Source: VRUE01 sp963702955 (GTDB lineage: Bacteria > Actinomycetota > Thermoleophilia > Solirubrobacterales > 70-9). From it: a stretch of DNA of 64,000 nucleotides. This document shows, piece by piece, positions 10,679 to 19,391 of this stretch; position 1 is the first letter of the stretch; each line of letters opens with the position of its first letter. The stretch spans positions 2,046,001 through 2,110,000 of the forward strand of contig OY969774.1 in NCBI GenBank assembly GCA_963702955.1, read 5' to 3'. The translations under genes were made by a program, and so were the position numbers. The notes beneath the pieces were generated by a model that did not search any database, was not told where the DNA came from, and saw only the letters and a program-made list of their open reading frames with translations.

Positions 10679-13545
10679 CCCTCCGCCGCGGGGCAGACGA
10701 GGCGGTAGTCGCACCAGCCGCAGACCGCCGGCGAGGGCCGCGGCTCGAAGTCCTGGCCGAGGATGCCCTCGCCGACCTGAAGCACCGTCCGCTCGACCCG
10801 CTCGGCGTCGTCGGGCCGGACCGGCGCCGCGACCTTGTCCGCGTCGAGCACGTAGTAGTAGCTGCCGGTCCCCGCCTCCAGGCCCCAGACCTCGCGCGCC
10901 GCCAGGCGGTAGAGGGCGAGCTGCAGGTCGCTCTCCAGATCGGCCTCGCTCTTGCGCTGGCCGGTCTTGTAGTCGATCAGCTCGTGGTCGCCGCCGGGCA
11001 GGCGGTCGACCCGGTCGACGCGGCCACGGACGTGGTGCTCGCCGATCTTCATATCGAACTTGCGCTCCAGCCAGACCGGCTCGCCCTCGGACTCGCGCTC
11101 CCGCTCCCAGTAGAGGCGCATCGCCTCGCGCGCCTTGTCGCGGAACTGCAGCTCGTCGTCGCTGCTGCCGAAGCCGGTGCGTCGCCAGCCGGCCTCGAAC
11201 AGGTCCATCAACCGCTCGAGGCCGTCTTCCTCGCCGGCGATCGCCTCCTTGTGGAAGCGCTCGAGCACGTTGTGGATCAGGATGCCGAAGCGCTGGTTGA
11301 TCGTCGGCTCCTGCGGGATGCCGAAGACCCGCGCGAACTTGTACTTCAGCGGGCAGGTCAGGTAGAGGTCGAGGTCGGAGGCGGAGAGGCTCAGCGCGCC
11401 GTCGCCGCGGCGCGGCAGGAATCCCTCCAGCGAGGGCTCGCGGCGGGCGGCGATCAGGCGGCGGCGGGCATCGCCCTCGCGCTCGGAGTCGAGCAGGTAG
11501 GAGTCGAGCGAGGAGGCGTCCAGCTCGGCCTGCTGCTCGGGGCTCGCGACCTGCCGCAGCAGCCCGTTGACCGCCTCGATCGCCTCCGCGGTCGCCTCTT
11601 CGCCGGGACGCTGGGCGAGCGCCGCCAGCTTCAGCAGCTCCATGTAGCGGGCGATCGCCCGGTCGACGTCGACCGCGGTGTCGAGCCGCGGCTCGGAGAG
11701 CTCGCGGCCGGCTCGCCAGGACGCCTCCAGCACCTCCTCGCGCAGCATCCGGTAGGTGGCGTGAAGGCCCTCGGCGGGGCCGAACAGCTCCTCCCCGTGG
11801 GACTCCTCCTCGCCGCCGGCCGTGGCCAGCGCTCGCACGTAGGGCTGCGAGGGACGGGCGTCGCCCTCCTCGCCGCGCTCGACCCGCGCGAGCACGAGGC
11901 CGGACCGCGCCGGGCGGCCGATCCGCTCGGCGCCGGCGCCCCGCTCCAGCCCGAGCACGAAGACGTGGTCGAACTCCATCCCCTTGACCGCGTCCCGGGC
12001 CAGGCCCAGCACCGCCCCCGGCGCCGGCGGCTCGGCGATCCCGGCCGGCTCGACCCCGGCGTCGGCGACCGCGCTGAGGTGGCGGATGAAGTCGCGGGTC
12101 GAGCCGTGCGGCTGGCGCCGCGCCCAGGCCGCGGCCAGCTCCGCCAGGCGGGCCAGGCCGAGCAGCCGCTCGGCGACCTCCGGCTGGGCGGCGAAGAGGC
12201 GCTGGCGCCGCAGCCCCACCGCCTCGATCAGGCGGCGCACGAAGACGTCGGCGCGGCGCTCCTCCAGCGCCGCCGAGGCGATGCCGTAGAGCTTGAGGAA
12301 GGCCTGGATCCGCTCGCGCGCCTCGGGCGGGATCTGCGGGCTCTCCAGCGCCGCCTCGCAGGCGGAGACCATGTCGAGCTTGCGCCGGCGCGAGATCGTC
12401 GCCAGCCGGGCGAGGTCGGCGGAGCGCAGCTCGACCGGCGGCCGGGTCAGCGCCCGCGCCGCCGCGGCCGAGTCGCCGGGCTCGGCGAGGACCCGCAGCC
12501 AGGCGATCGCGTCGCGCACCTCGGGGCGCTGGAACAGCGCCGCCGGGCCGGAGAGGTGGAAGGGGATGCCGCGCTCCTCCATCGCCGCCGCGATCGCGCC
12601 GCCGCGCTCGCTCGGGTCGTCGACGAGGATGCAGATCGCCTCCGGGGCGGTGCCGCCGGCCAGCAGGTGCTCGGCCTCGCGGGCGACGGCCTGAGCCTGG
12701 GCGCGCTCGTTGGCGCACTTCCAGAAGCGGACCGGGGGGTCGCGGAACTGGCGTTCCAGCTCGATGACCTCAGCGTCGGGAAAGACAGTGAGGGACCATG
12801 CGTGCAGGCCCGCGGGGGCTGCGTCCACGTTGCCCTCCATCGCCAAGAGCTGGTTCGGGTTCTCCTGCGCCAGAGCCGCGAGGATCGCTCGCTGAGCCGG
12901 GGCGGTGTCCTCCAGCTCGTCGACCATGAGATGGGTGAAGCGGGTCGCTATCTGGGCACGGACGTCGGGGCGCTCGTCTAGGAGCTTGTTGAGGACGAGG
13001 AATACGTCGCCGCGGTCGAGGGAGCCGGCGTCGGCGAGGATCCGGTCGTGGGCGCTCACCAGGTCGGCGAGGTCGGGGTCGGCGGGCTCCGAGCCCGCCT
13101 TGAGGGCGTCGATCTGCTGCAGCAGGTTGGCCAGGAGGCCGGCCGGGTTGCCGCGGATGTCGTGGTGGCGGAGCGGCAGGTCTTCGAGGCGGTCGAGCAG
13201 CATCGCCAGCCGCTCGGCCGGGCCGAGGACGTCGAAGAAGGGGTCGAGGCCGGCGGCGGTGGCGTGCCCGCGCAGCAGCCGCTCCCCCAGCGTCCCCCAG
13301 GTGCCGATCCAGAGCTCCTCGTAGGCGTCGCCCAGCAACGCTTCGGCTCGCTCGCGCAGCCGCCGGGCGGTTGCCGGGTTGGAGGCGAGGACGAGGATCC
13401 GTTCGGGCTCGACCCCGGAGGCCGCGAGGTGGGCAAGGCGCCGCGCCAGCGCCTCCGTCTTCCCGGTCCCGGCGTCGCCGAGCAGCAGCAGCGGGCCGTC
13501 GCCGTGGCGGACGGCGCGCTGCTGGGCCTCGGCGAGGGCGAGCAT
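10675..13545 (-). CDS. UvrD-like helicase fused to a Fe-S PD-(D/E)XK nuclease
   Basis: A 956-residue SF1A helicase-nuclease. Walker A is GDAGTGKTEA near residue 23; a Walker B-like motif is LMVDELEDTAP. The C-terminal third holds a RecB/AddB-type nuclease: HELIDYKTGQRK supplies the acidic and Lys residues. Four cysteines, one in LTCPLKYK and three in CGWCDYRLVCP, match the Fe-S staple of AddB-like nucleases. It probably processes double-strand DNA ends, like AdnAB or AddAB. Each AdnAB subunit is usually 1000-1100 residues and the two genes are adjacent; here the gene is alone. The ATG is 6 bases after TAGCGT. Exact orthology is not settled. Confidence 0.88.
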   Translation of the reverse strand: MLALAEAQQRAVRHGDGPLLLLGDAGTGKTEALARRLAHLAASGVEPERILVLASNPATARRLRERAEALLGDAYEELWIGTWGTLGERLLRGHATAAGLDPFFDVLGPAERLAMLLDRLEDLPLRHHDIRGNPAGLLANLLQQIDALKAGSEPADPDLADLVSAHDRILADAGSLDRGDVFLVLNKLLDERPDVRAQIATRFTHLMVDELEDTAPAQRAILAALAQENPNQLLAMEGNVDAAPAGLHAWSLTVFPDAEVIELERQFRDPPVRFWKCANERAQAQAVAREAEHLLAGGTAPEAICILVDDPSERGGAIAAAMEERGIPFHLSGPAALFQRPEVRDAIAWLRVLAEPGDSAAAARALTRPPVELRSADLARLATISRRRKLDMVSACEAALESPQIPPEARERIQAFLKLYGIASAALEERRADVFVRRLIEAVGLRRQRLFAAQPEVAERLLGLARLAELAAAWARRQPHGSTRDFIRHLSAVADAGVEPAGIAEPPAPGAVLGLARDAVKGMEFDHVFVLGLERGAGAERIGRPARSGLVLARVERGEEGDARPSQPYVRALATAGGEEESHGEELFGPAEGLHATYRMLREEVLEASWRAGRELSEPRLDTAVDVDRAIARYMELLKLAALAQRPGEEATAEAIEAVNGLLRQVASPEQQAELDASSLDSYLLDSEREGDARRRLIAARREPSLEGFLPRRGDGALSLSASDLDLYLTCPLKYKFARVFGIPQEPTINQRFGILIHNVLERFHKEAIAGEEDGLERLMDLFEAGWRRTGFGSSDDELQFRDKAREAMRLYWERERESEGEPVWLERKFDMKIGEHHVRGRVDRVDRLPGGDHELIDYKTGQRKSEADLESDLQLALYRLAAREVWGLEAGTGSYYYVLDADKVAAPVRPDDAERVERTVLQVGEGILGQDFEPRPSPAVCGWCDYRLVCPAAEG

Positions 13546-13588
13546 GGTCCAACGCTACAGAGTGGGCGCCGTCCATAGGATGGATTCG

Positions 13589-14395
13589 ATGGACGTTTTC
13601 TCCGCAGACTGGCCGGGAATCTGCCGCCGCGTCGCCGTCGCGCAGCAGGCGATCTTCGAGCGGACGCCCGGCCGGGTCGAGCGCACCGTCTACGAGGGGG
13701 TCGGCGAGGGCGGCGACCGAACCCTGGCGATCGACCGCGAATGCGAGGACGCCGTCTTCGCCGAGCTCGAGCAGCTCGCCGCGGCGGGGGCCTCGTTCGT
13801 CGCGATCTCGGAGGAGCGGGGCGAGGTCGGCTTCGGCGCCGGCGGCGAGGCGCGGGTCGTGATCGATCCGATCGACGGCTCGCTGAACGCCCGCCGCACC
13901 CTGCCCTCCCACAGCCTCAGCATCGCTGTCGCCTCGGGGCCCTCGATGGAGGACGTCGAGTTCGGCTACGTCTACGACTTCGGCGCGGGCGAGGAGTTCG
14001 CCGCGGCCCGCGGCGAGGGCGCGACCCTCGACGGCCGCGCGATCGCCGTGGCCGACGACGACCCCAAGCTCGAGCTGCTCGGCGTCGAGTCGGCCGAGCC
14101 GGGTCGCCTGCGGCCGCTCGCCGAGCGGCTCGACGGCGCCGTCTACCGCCTCAGGGTGGTCGGCTCGATCGCGATCACCGCCGCCTACGTGGCGGCCGGC
14201 CGGCTCGACGGGATGGTCAGCCCGCGCCCCTGCCGCTCGGTCAACGCCGCCGCCGCGCAGCTGATCGTCCGCGAGGCCGGCGGGGTCGTCGCCTTCGGCG
14301 ATCTCCCCCTCGGCGAAGCCGGCCTGGACCTCGAGGCCCGCTACACGATGTCCGCCGCGGCCGGCCCGCTGGGGCTGAAGACGATCCTGGTGTAA
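13589..14395 (+). CDS. inositol monophosphatase family protein
   Basis: A 268-residue member of the Li-sensitive phosphatase superfamily (IMPase/FBPase/CysQ). It has SEERGE for the first metal-binding Glu and DPIDGSLNA for the DPIDGT motif near residue 93. The later motif, normally WDxAAG, reads SVNAAAAQLIVREAGG, so the third metal-ligand Asp appears to be Asn. Activity may be reduced or altered. The start was set at the ATG 7 bases after TAGGAT; an earlier in-frame ATG overlaps that hexamer. Divergent from the helicase-nuclease. Confidence 0.85.
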   Translation: MDVFSADWPGICRRVAVAQQAIFERTPGRVERTVYEGVGEGGDRTLAIDRECEDAVFAELEQLAAAGASFVAISEERGEVGFGAGGEARVVIDPIDGSLNARRTLPSHSLSIAVASGPSMEDVEFGYVYDFGAGEEFAAARGEGATLDGRAIAVADDDPKLELLGVESAEPGRLRPLAERLDGAVYRLRVVGSIAITAAYVAAGRLDGMVSPRPCRSVNAAAAQLIVREAGGVVAFGDLPLGEAGLDLEARYTMSAAAGPLGLKTILV

Positions 14396-14417
14396 CGCCG
14401 GACCGCCGCCTGGGTTA

Positions 14418-14445
14418 GAACAGGTGTTCGGAGGAACATATGTTC
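14418..14445 (+). promoter_or_regulatory. two tandem LexA-type SOS boxes
   Basis: GAACAGGTGTTC (14418-14429) and GAACATATGTTC (14434-14445) both match GAAC-N4-GTTC with the RNRY core of the Gram-positive/actinobacterial SOS box. Their centres are 16 bp apart. They sit immediately upstream of TACACT (14448-14453), the probable -10 of the downstream gene, so a bound LexA dimer would block the promoter. The match is direct; LexA binding is inferred. Confidence 0.8.
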
Positions 14446-14502
14446 GCTACACTCGCCGAACTCCCCCTGTCAGCCCCGACTTCCCGAAGGGATCTAAACG
14501 AC

Positions 14503-14934
14503 ATGCCCACCCAGAGCAGCAAAGCGAGCTCCAACAGCAAACCCCAATCGCAGGCGAAACCGAAAGCCCAGGCGAAAACCGTCTCGACCCCGACTCGCGT
14601 CGAGCAGGCCCGTGCGGTCGCCGAGAGCGCCGTCAACCTGCCGGTCGGCGCCGTCCTCGAGGTCAGCGACCGCGTCGCCGATCTGGTCGAACCGTTCAGC
14701 GGCCGCAGCGCCGCCGAAAAGCAGCTCAAGGCCTACGGCACCCGCCTGCGCCGCACCGTCAAGCGCACCGAGCGCCGCGGCTCCTCGGCCCGCCGCAAGG
14801 CGACGACCGAGGCTCGCAAGACCCGCAACCGGGTCGAGCGCGAGGCCCGCAAGCGGCAGCGCAAAGTCGAGACGACGTTGAAGCGCAACCGCAGCGAGGT
14901 CGAGCAGCGCCTCCGCAAAGCTCTGAGGGCGTAG
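14503..14934 (+). CDS. small basic, Lys/Arg-rich DNA-binding-like protein
   Basis: A 143-residue protein. The N-terminal 45 residues are low-complexity Ser/Gln/Lys/Ala. A short acidic-hydrophobic stretch (VGAVLEVSDRVADLVEPF) follows, then an extremely Arg/Lys-rich helix such as ARRKATTEARKTRNRVEREA. It resembles nucleoid-associated or heparin-binding-like actinobacterial proteins, but I cannot assign a family. The ATG at 14503 has GAAGGGA ten bases upstream; an in-frame ATG at 14440 lies inside an SOS box and is rejected. The two SOS boxes predict induction by DNA damage, which would fit a DNA-compacting or protective role (inference). Confidence 0.75.
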   Translation: MPTQSSKASSNSKPQSQAKPKAQAKTVSTPTRVEQARAVAESAVNLPVGAVLEVSDRVADLVEPFSGRSAAEKQLKAYGTRLRRTVKRTERRGSSARRKATTEARKTRNRVEREARKRQRKVETTLKRNRSEVEQRLRKALRA

Positions 14935-15019
14935 GACGCGGCGCAGGGGACCACGCGCGGCTCCGCGCCGTACGAAGTACTGTCGCTACGCCGCGCGCGG
15001 CCCCCTGCTTGGTCCTACG
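14930..15019. terminator. long bidirectional hairpin between convergent genes
   Basis: Outer arms CGTAGGAC and GTCCTACG pair perfectly. Inner arms starting GCAGGGG and ending CCCCTGC pair at about 17 of 19 positions. A small GTAC-GAA-GTAC hairpin lies in the loop. The structure spans most of the gap between two convergent genes. No T tract is seen; a bidirectional terminator or structured 3' UTR is likely. Confidence 0.5.
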
Positions 15020-15029
15020 ACCTCAGAGT

Positions 15030-17042
15030 TCAGAGTCCCCTCACCAGCACCGGCAACGAGCGGCCCGGCTCGTATGGCCAGCCGTCCTGCGCGGGCGCGT
15101 AGGCGCGGAACTGGAAGCGCACGCCGCGACTGTCGTCGTCGCTGAACCGGTAGGCGTAGCGGAAGCGGCCGTGGCGGTCGGTCTGGACCGTGCGGAACTC
15201 GCTCCAGGGCAGACCGGCCACCCGGAATTGCAATTCCACCGACTTGCCCGTGGCCGGGATCGTGCCGGGCGCGGCGGCGACCTGTCCGCTGAAGACCAGC
15301 GGCCCGCCGCCGATCCGCGCCACCGATGCAGACGCATGTAGTCGCACTACGCTCCGCACCCTGAGGTCGAGCGGCCGGCTGCCCGAGCGGGTGAGGGTCG
15401 GCGAGCCCGCGAACGCCACCCGGACCTCGCGGCTCGGGCCCGTCGGTAGGCGGAAGGCGAAGGCGCCGTTCGCATCGGTCGACACCTCCGAGGTCCGCGA
15501 TGGCGGCCCCCCCGCGGCGAAGCTCTCGATCACCTGCACCGGCCTGCCGCCCAGCGGCGAACCGGCGCCGTCCAGCAGCCGGCCGCTCAGCAGGACGCGC
15601 CGCCCGTAGGGGACGGTCCGCCTAGCCGCTGGGCTGCCGCCGAAGGCGGCGCTCACCGCGGTCGGGGTCTTCAGCGGATTGGAGAGGGTCATCGCCGCGC
15701 CGTCGGCCCGGTGCGATGTGACGGCCGCGTTTCCCGCCAGGTCGTAGCCGACTGCCTCGAATTCGTAGCTGCCCGCCGGATAGGCGTCCGAGTCCCAGTG
15801 GGCGCGTAGCTCGCCGCCGCCGGCGGGTGTCGCCGGCAGGGGCGCGAAGGCGTCGCCCGAGCCCGCGCGCCGGATGCCGATCCAGCCGCGCGACGGGTCG
15901 GGGCCGGAGAGGGGGTCCCCGACCTGGGCGCGGATCGACTCCGGTTCGAGCGGGTCCTGGGAATTGGCGAAGGAGATCCGGGGCGGCGTGCGGTCGATCC
16001 GCACGGTGGCGGTTCCCGGCGGCGCATCGGCGATGCCGTTGGCGGCGCCCCCGTCGTCAACGTTTCCCGCCAGGTCGCGGGCGTAGTAGGCGACCCTGTG
16101 CGTCCCCTCGGCGAACAGGCCGGCGGTGGCGGAGTCTCCGGCGACGACGACCGGCCGGTCCCCGTCGAGCTGGATCGCGGTGAAGGGCGACACGCCGCCC
16201 TCGCCCGGCTGCATGCCGGACCCGCCGTCGATGGCGGTGGCAAGCAGCGTCACCGGCCGGTTGGACCAGGCCGGCGGCGCGCCGCTCAGATTCACGACCG
16301 GATCCGTCTTGTCGACTCGGATCACGGCGCTGCCGGTCGCTGCCGATCTCATTCCCGCGCCGGAGACCGCGACGGCGTGGACGTAGCTGGTGCCCTCCGG
16401 CAGGTCGGCGATCGAGAACGAGTCGTTGCCGGCGCCGTGCAGGTCGGTCTCGCTGTCGCTGCAGCGGTCGGAGGCTGCGCAGGGCTCGCCGCCGGCCGCA
16501 TCGTCAACCGATACCGCATAGCCGCGCAGGCCGGAAGGCGGCACGGTCCCGGCTGGATGCGCGAGGCGGATCGTCAGGGGGAAGGCGGTGCGGCCGACCC
16601 AGGCCGCCGCGGGCAGCGGCTCGATCGCCGCCGGGCGGGTGTCGTCGAAGCGCAGCTTCGCTTCGGCCGCCGGCCCCTGCTCGCCGGCGGAGCTCTCCAG
16701 CCAGACTTCTGCCGTGTAGGCGCCGGGAAGGGCCGGGACCTGCGCAGAGTCAACTTCTGTCGCCGGCCAGCCGATCCGCCGCTCAGCGACCACGATCGCG
16801 CCCAGCTGGTCGCGGACGCGGTAATGGACGGCGACGACGCCGCCCGGATTGCTCCAGCGCAGGCGGAAGGCCCGGTCGGGATGCCAGGCGTCCTCCCCTC
16901 CCTGGACTTCGAGGCCGGAGGGCGGCGGCGGCGCGGCACTCGCAGCCGCTGCGAGCGCCAGCGACGCCGCCGCAGCCACCACCGCGGCCCGACGCGCCCG
17001 TGGCGCTTTGTTCAGGCATAGCCTGAGAAAGGCGCCGATCAC
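15030..17042 (-). CDS. secreted multi-domain Ig-like repeat protein
   Basis: A 670-residue protein with an Arg-rich N-terminus and a signal peptide ending near ASLALAAAASAAPPPP. The body is a series of fibronectin/Ig-like modules recognised by recurring strands such as IRVDKTDPVVNLSG and VRIDRTPPRISF and by YYARDLAGNVDD and VGYDLAGNAAV. Two carboxypeptidase-regulatory-like modules follow (LLDGAGSPLGGRPVQVIESF and a later FRYAYRFSDDD segment). No sortase motif or C-terminal anchor is visible, so it is probably secreted or surface-associated. The GTG start overlaps the upstream sigma-factor stop by four bases (GTGA), indicating coupled translation. Function is unknown. Confidence 0.8.
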   Translation of the reverse strand: MIGAFLRLCLNKAPRARRAAVVAAAASLALAAAASAAPPPPSGLEVQGGEDAWHPDRAFRLRWSNPGGVVAVHYRVRDQLGAIVVAERRIGWPATEVDSAQVPALPGAYTAEVWLESSAGEQGPAAEAKLRFDDTRPAAIEPLPAAAWVGRTAFPLTIRLAHPAGTVPPSGLRGYAVSVDDAAGGEPCAASDRCSDSETDLHGAGNDSFSIADLPEGTSYVHAVAVSGAGMRSAATGSAVIRVDKTDPVVNLSGAPPAWSNRPVTLLATAIDGGSGMQPGEGGVSPFTAIQLDGDRPVVVAGDSATAGLFAEGTHRVAYYARDLAGNVDDGGAANGIADAPPGTATVRIDRTPPRISFANSQDPLEPESIRAQVGDPLSGPDPSRGWIGIRRAGSGDAFAPLPATPAGGGELRAHWDSDAYPAGSYEFEAVGYDLAGNAAVTSHRADGAAMTLSNPLKTPTAVSAAFGGSPAARRTVPYGRRVLLSGRLLDGAGSPLGGRPVQVIESFAAGGPPSRTSEVSTDANGAFAFRLPTGPSREVRVAFAGSPTLTRSGSRPLDLRVRSVVRLHASASVARIGGGPLVFSGQVAAAPGTIPATGKSVELQFRVAGLPWSEFRTVQTDRHGRFRYAYRFSDDDSRGVRFQFRAYAPAQDGWPYEPGRSLPVLVRGL

Positions 17043-18271
17043 GGCCCGAACTCCCCGGCGGCGCTGCCGCTCGAGCCGCCGCTCGGCCCTTCCGGGGCGG
17101 GCGGTGGAGCCGGCGGAGGCGCGTATTCGACCGCGCCGGCTTCGCTCGCCACCGGCTCGGATTCGCCCACCGGCGCTTGCCCTTCTACGTGCTTCCGTTC
17201 GGGCTTCGATTGCGTCGGCGGTTCCGGCGCAGGCTGGTATTCGACCGCGGCTGGTTCCGTCTGCTCAAGCGCTCGCCGGGAGACGCGCTCGACCTTCGGC
17301 GCGCGCTGGTGGTCCGGCGCGAGCCCGAGCGGAGCCGGGATCACGCCGGTGGCGACGCAGGCGGCGGCGCCGCCCACCGTGCCCGCGCAGACCGCGAGCA
17401 GTTTCGCCAGGGCCGCCATCCCCGCGCCTCGCGTCCCACCCGCGGCCGCGACCTGTCCGAGCGACGATTCCGCCGCGCCGCCGCCAGGGAGCCGCGAGTA
17501 GAGGCCGGCGAGCAGGTCCTGGCCTCGTTCGAGCAGCGAGCGGGAGGCCGGCAGGACCGGTGCCAGCGCCGCGACGGTGGCCGGGACCGTCCGGTAGGAG
17601 CGCATCGCAGCTCGGCAGGCGGCGCAGGCTCGCAGGTGCTCGCGCACCAGCGCCGCATCCCCGGCGCCGGCTTCGCCGTCGCAGAAGGCCGAGAGCAGCG
17701 GGGCGAGCTCGGTGCAGCGGCTGCCGTCCTCGCTGCCGGCGACGATCCGGCGGAAGCGCTCGCGGCCCTCGGCCAGGCAGCGGTTCACCTTGGTCCGGCT
17801 GAAACCGGTGATCTCGCCGATCTCGGCGTAGGAGTAGCCGGCCGCCAGCAGGGTCAGCGTGCGCAGCTCCGCCGGCTTCAGCGCCTGCAGCGCCTCGCGG
17901 CTGCGCGCCACCCGCTCCTGCCGCTCGGTTCGCACGTCGGGGCCGTCGCCGGGCGCGGGGATCAGCGCCACCCGGTCGACCGCCTCGCCCTCGTCCTCCC
18001 CCGGCCTTCCCAGCAGCCGCTCGCGGTTGGCGCGGATCGCCAGCGCCTCGTGCTTGACCACCGTCTGTGTCCAGCGGGCGAGCTCGCGCGGCCGCAGGTC
18101 GGGCGCTTTGAGCAAGAGGATCTCCATCGCCCGCTGGTATGCGTCCTCGGCGTCCTCGAGGCAGATCGAGAAGCGCAGCGCCGTCTTGCGCAGCGTCGCG
18201 CCCTCGCGGGCGATCAGCTCGACCGCCGCCCGCTTGCGCCCCGCCGTGTCCTCAGCTGTCAGCCCTCCCAC
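17039..18271 (-). CDS. ECF-like sigma factor fused to anti-sigma zinc finger and membrane segment
   Basis: A 410-residue fusion. Residues 1-90 resemble sigma region 2 (DAEDAYQRAMEILL, ELARWTQTVVKHEAL). Region 4 follows at about 115-165 (LKPAELRTLTLLAAGYSYAE, then GFSRTKVNRCLAEGRERF). Next is a zf-HC2-like element with Cys and HLRACAAC, then a single hydrophobic segment (MAALAKLLAVCAGTVGGAAA) and a Pro/Glu-rich tail. The sigma part would be cytoplasmic and the tail exported, so the protein could be a membrane-tethered sigma factor carrying its own anti-sigma module. The GTG start has AAGGGGG upstream. It is cotranscribed with the secreted Ig-like gene. Confidence 0.8.
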   Translation of the reverse strand: MGGLTAEDTAGRKRAAVELIAREGATLRKTALRFSICLEDAEDAYQRAMEILLLKAPDLRPRELARWTQTVVKHEALAIRANRERLLGRPGEDEGEAVDRVALIPAPGDGPDVRTERQERVARSREALQALKPAELRTLTLLAAGYSYAEIGEITGFSRTKVNRCLAEGRERFRRIVAGSEDGSRCTELAPLLSAFCDGEAGAGDAALVREHLRACAACRAAMRSYRTVPATVAALAPVLPASRSLLERGQDLLAGLYSRLPGGGAAESSLGQVAAAGGTRGAGMAALAKLLAVCAGTVGGAAACVATGVIPAPLGLAPDHQRAPKVERVSRRALEQTEPAAVEYQPAPEPPTQSKPERKHVEGQAPVGESEPVASEAGAVEYAPPPAPPPAPEGPSGGSSGSAAGEFGP

Positions 18272-18443
18272 CCGCTGCGCCCCCCTTGCACCGGTTCAGT
18301 CCTGCCGCGCGAACATGCCATGTAGAGCCCCGAGCGGGGCCGGTCTCTCCCCCCGTCTGGACGGTTGGACGGTCGGGAAGTTCGGAAATTGCAGGAACTC
18401 GCGCAGGACGCGACGGCTGCCGACCACCGATAGCATCGCTTCC

Positions 18444-19391
18444 ATGAGCACATGCGTTGTCAGCGGCGGCGCCGGCTTCCTCGGCTCCCATCTATGCGAG
18501 CACCTGCTCGAGCAGGGGCACCGCGTGATCTGCGTCGACAACCTCGAGACCGGCTCGCTGCAGAACATCGAGCACATCCGCGAGCAGCGCTTCGAGTTCC
18601 GCAACGTCAACATCACCGAGCCCGTCAACGTCCCCGAGGACGTCAACTTCGTCTACCACCTCGCCTCGCCGGCCAGCCCGATCGATTACCTGCGGCTGCC
18701 GCTGCACACGCTCAAGGTCGGCTCCTACGGCACCCACCACATGCTCGGCCTGGCCAAGTTCAAGCGGGCGCGCTTCCTGATCGCCTCGACCAGCGAGGTC
18801 TACGGCGACCCGCAGGTCCATCCGCAGACCGAGGACTACTGGGGCCACGTCAACCCGATCGGTCCGCGCGGCGTCTACGACGAGGCCAAGCGCTACGCCG
18901 AGGCGCTGACCATGGCCTACCACCGCCAGCAGGGCGTCAACACCTCGATCGTGCGGATCTTCAACACCTACGGGCCGCGGATGCGCGCCCACGACGGACG
19001 GGCGATCCCGACCTTCCTCCGCCAGGCCCTCAAGGACCAGAGCCTGACCGTGTTCGGCGAGGGCAGCCAGACCCGCAGCTTCTGCTACGTCAACGACCTG
19101 ATCCGCGGCATCGTCGCCCTGGCCGGCTCCGACGTCCACACGCCGGTCAACATCGGCAACCCCGACGAGTTCACGCTGCTGGAACTGGCGAAGACGGTGA
19201 TCGAGGTGACCGAGTCGCGTTCGGAGATCATCCACGAGCCGCTGCCGGTCAACGACCCGCAGCAGCGCCGGCCCGACATCGGCCGCGCTCGCGACCTGCT
19301 CGGCTGGGAGCCGCAGGTCGAGCTGCGCGGCGGCCTGCGCAGGACGATCGAGCGCTCCGGCGTCGAGCGCCTGGTCGGCAGCACCGACTGA
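18444..19391 (+). CDS. NAD-dependent epimerase/dehydratase, UDP-glucuronate decarboxylase-like
   Basis: Extended SDR of 315 residues. The glycine motif is VSGGAGFLGSHLCEHLL. The signature LASPASPIDY and the catalytic GPRGVYDEAKR (Tyr-x3-Lys) match the UDP-xylose synthase/UDP-glucuronate decarboxylase group, with TYGPRM and FCYVNDL also typical. It would make a nucleotide sugar for envelope polysaccharide. The start ATG is 7 bases after TAGCAT (18431-18436); longer open frames upstream are antisense to the sigma gene. The stop overlaps the mutase start (TGATG). Confidence 0.88.
   Translation: MSTCVVSGGAGFLGSHLCEHLLEQGHRVICVDNLETGSLQNIEHIREQRFEFRNVNITEPVNVPEDVNFVYHLASPASPIDYLRLPLHTLKVGSYGTHHMLGLAKFKRARFLIASTSEVYGDPQVHPQTEDYWGHVNPIGPRGVYDEAKRYAEALTMAYHRQQGVNTSIVRIFNTYGPRMRAHDGRAIPTFLRQALKDQSLTVFGEGSQTRSFCYVNDLIRGIVALAGSDVHTPVNIGNPDEFTLLELAKTVIEVTESRSEIIHEPLPVNDPQQRRPDIGRARDLLGWEPQVELRGGLRRTIERSGVERLVGSTD

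Noticed and set aside
9790..12981. A 1063-codon plus-strand frame across PAC2 and the helicase
   Set aside because: Low-complexity Arg/Ala/Gly translation, overlapping two clearly recognised genes in other frames.
10675..13545. Assigning the helicase-nuclease as AdnA or AdnB
   Set aside because: The domain content fits, but a second adjacent subunit is missing and the length is shorter; kept as a general helicase-nuclease call.
14434..14445. ATG at 14440 as the start of the basic protein
   Set aside because: It lies inside the second SOS box and upstream of the likely -10. The ATG at 14503 has a proper ribosome binding site.
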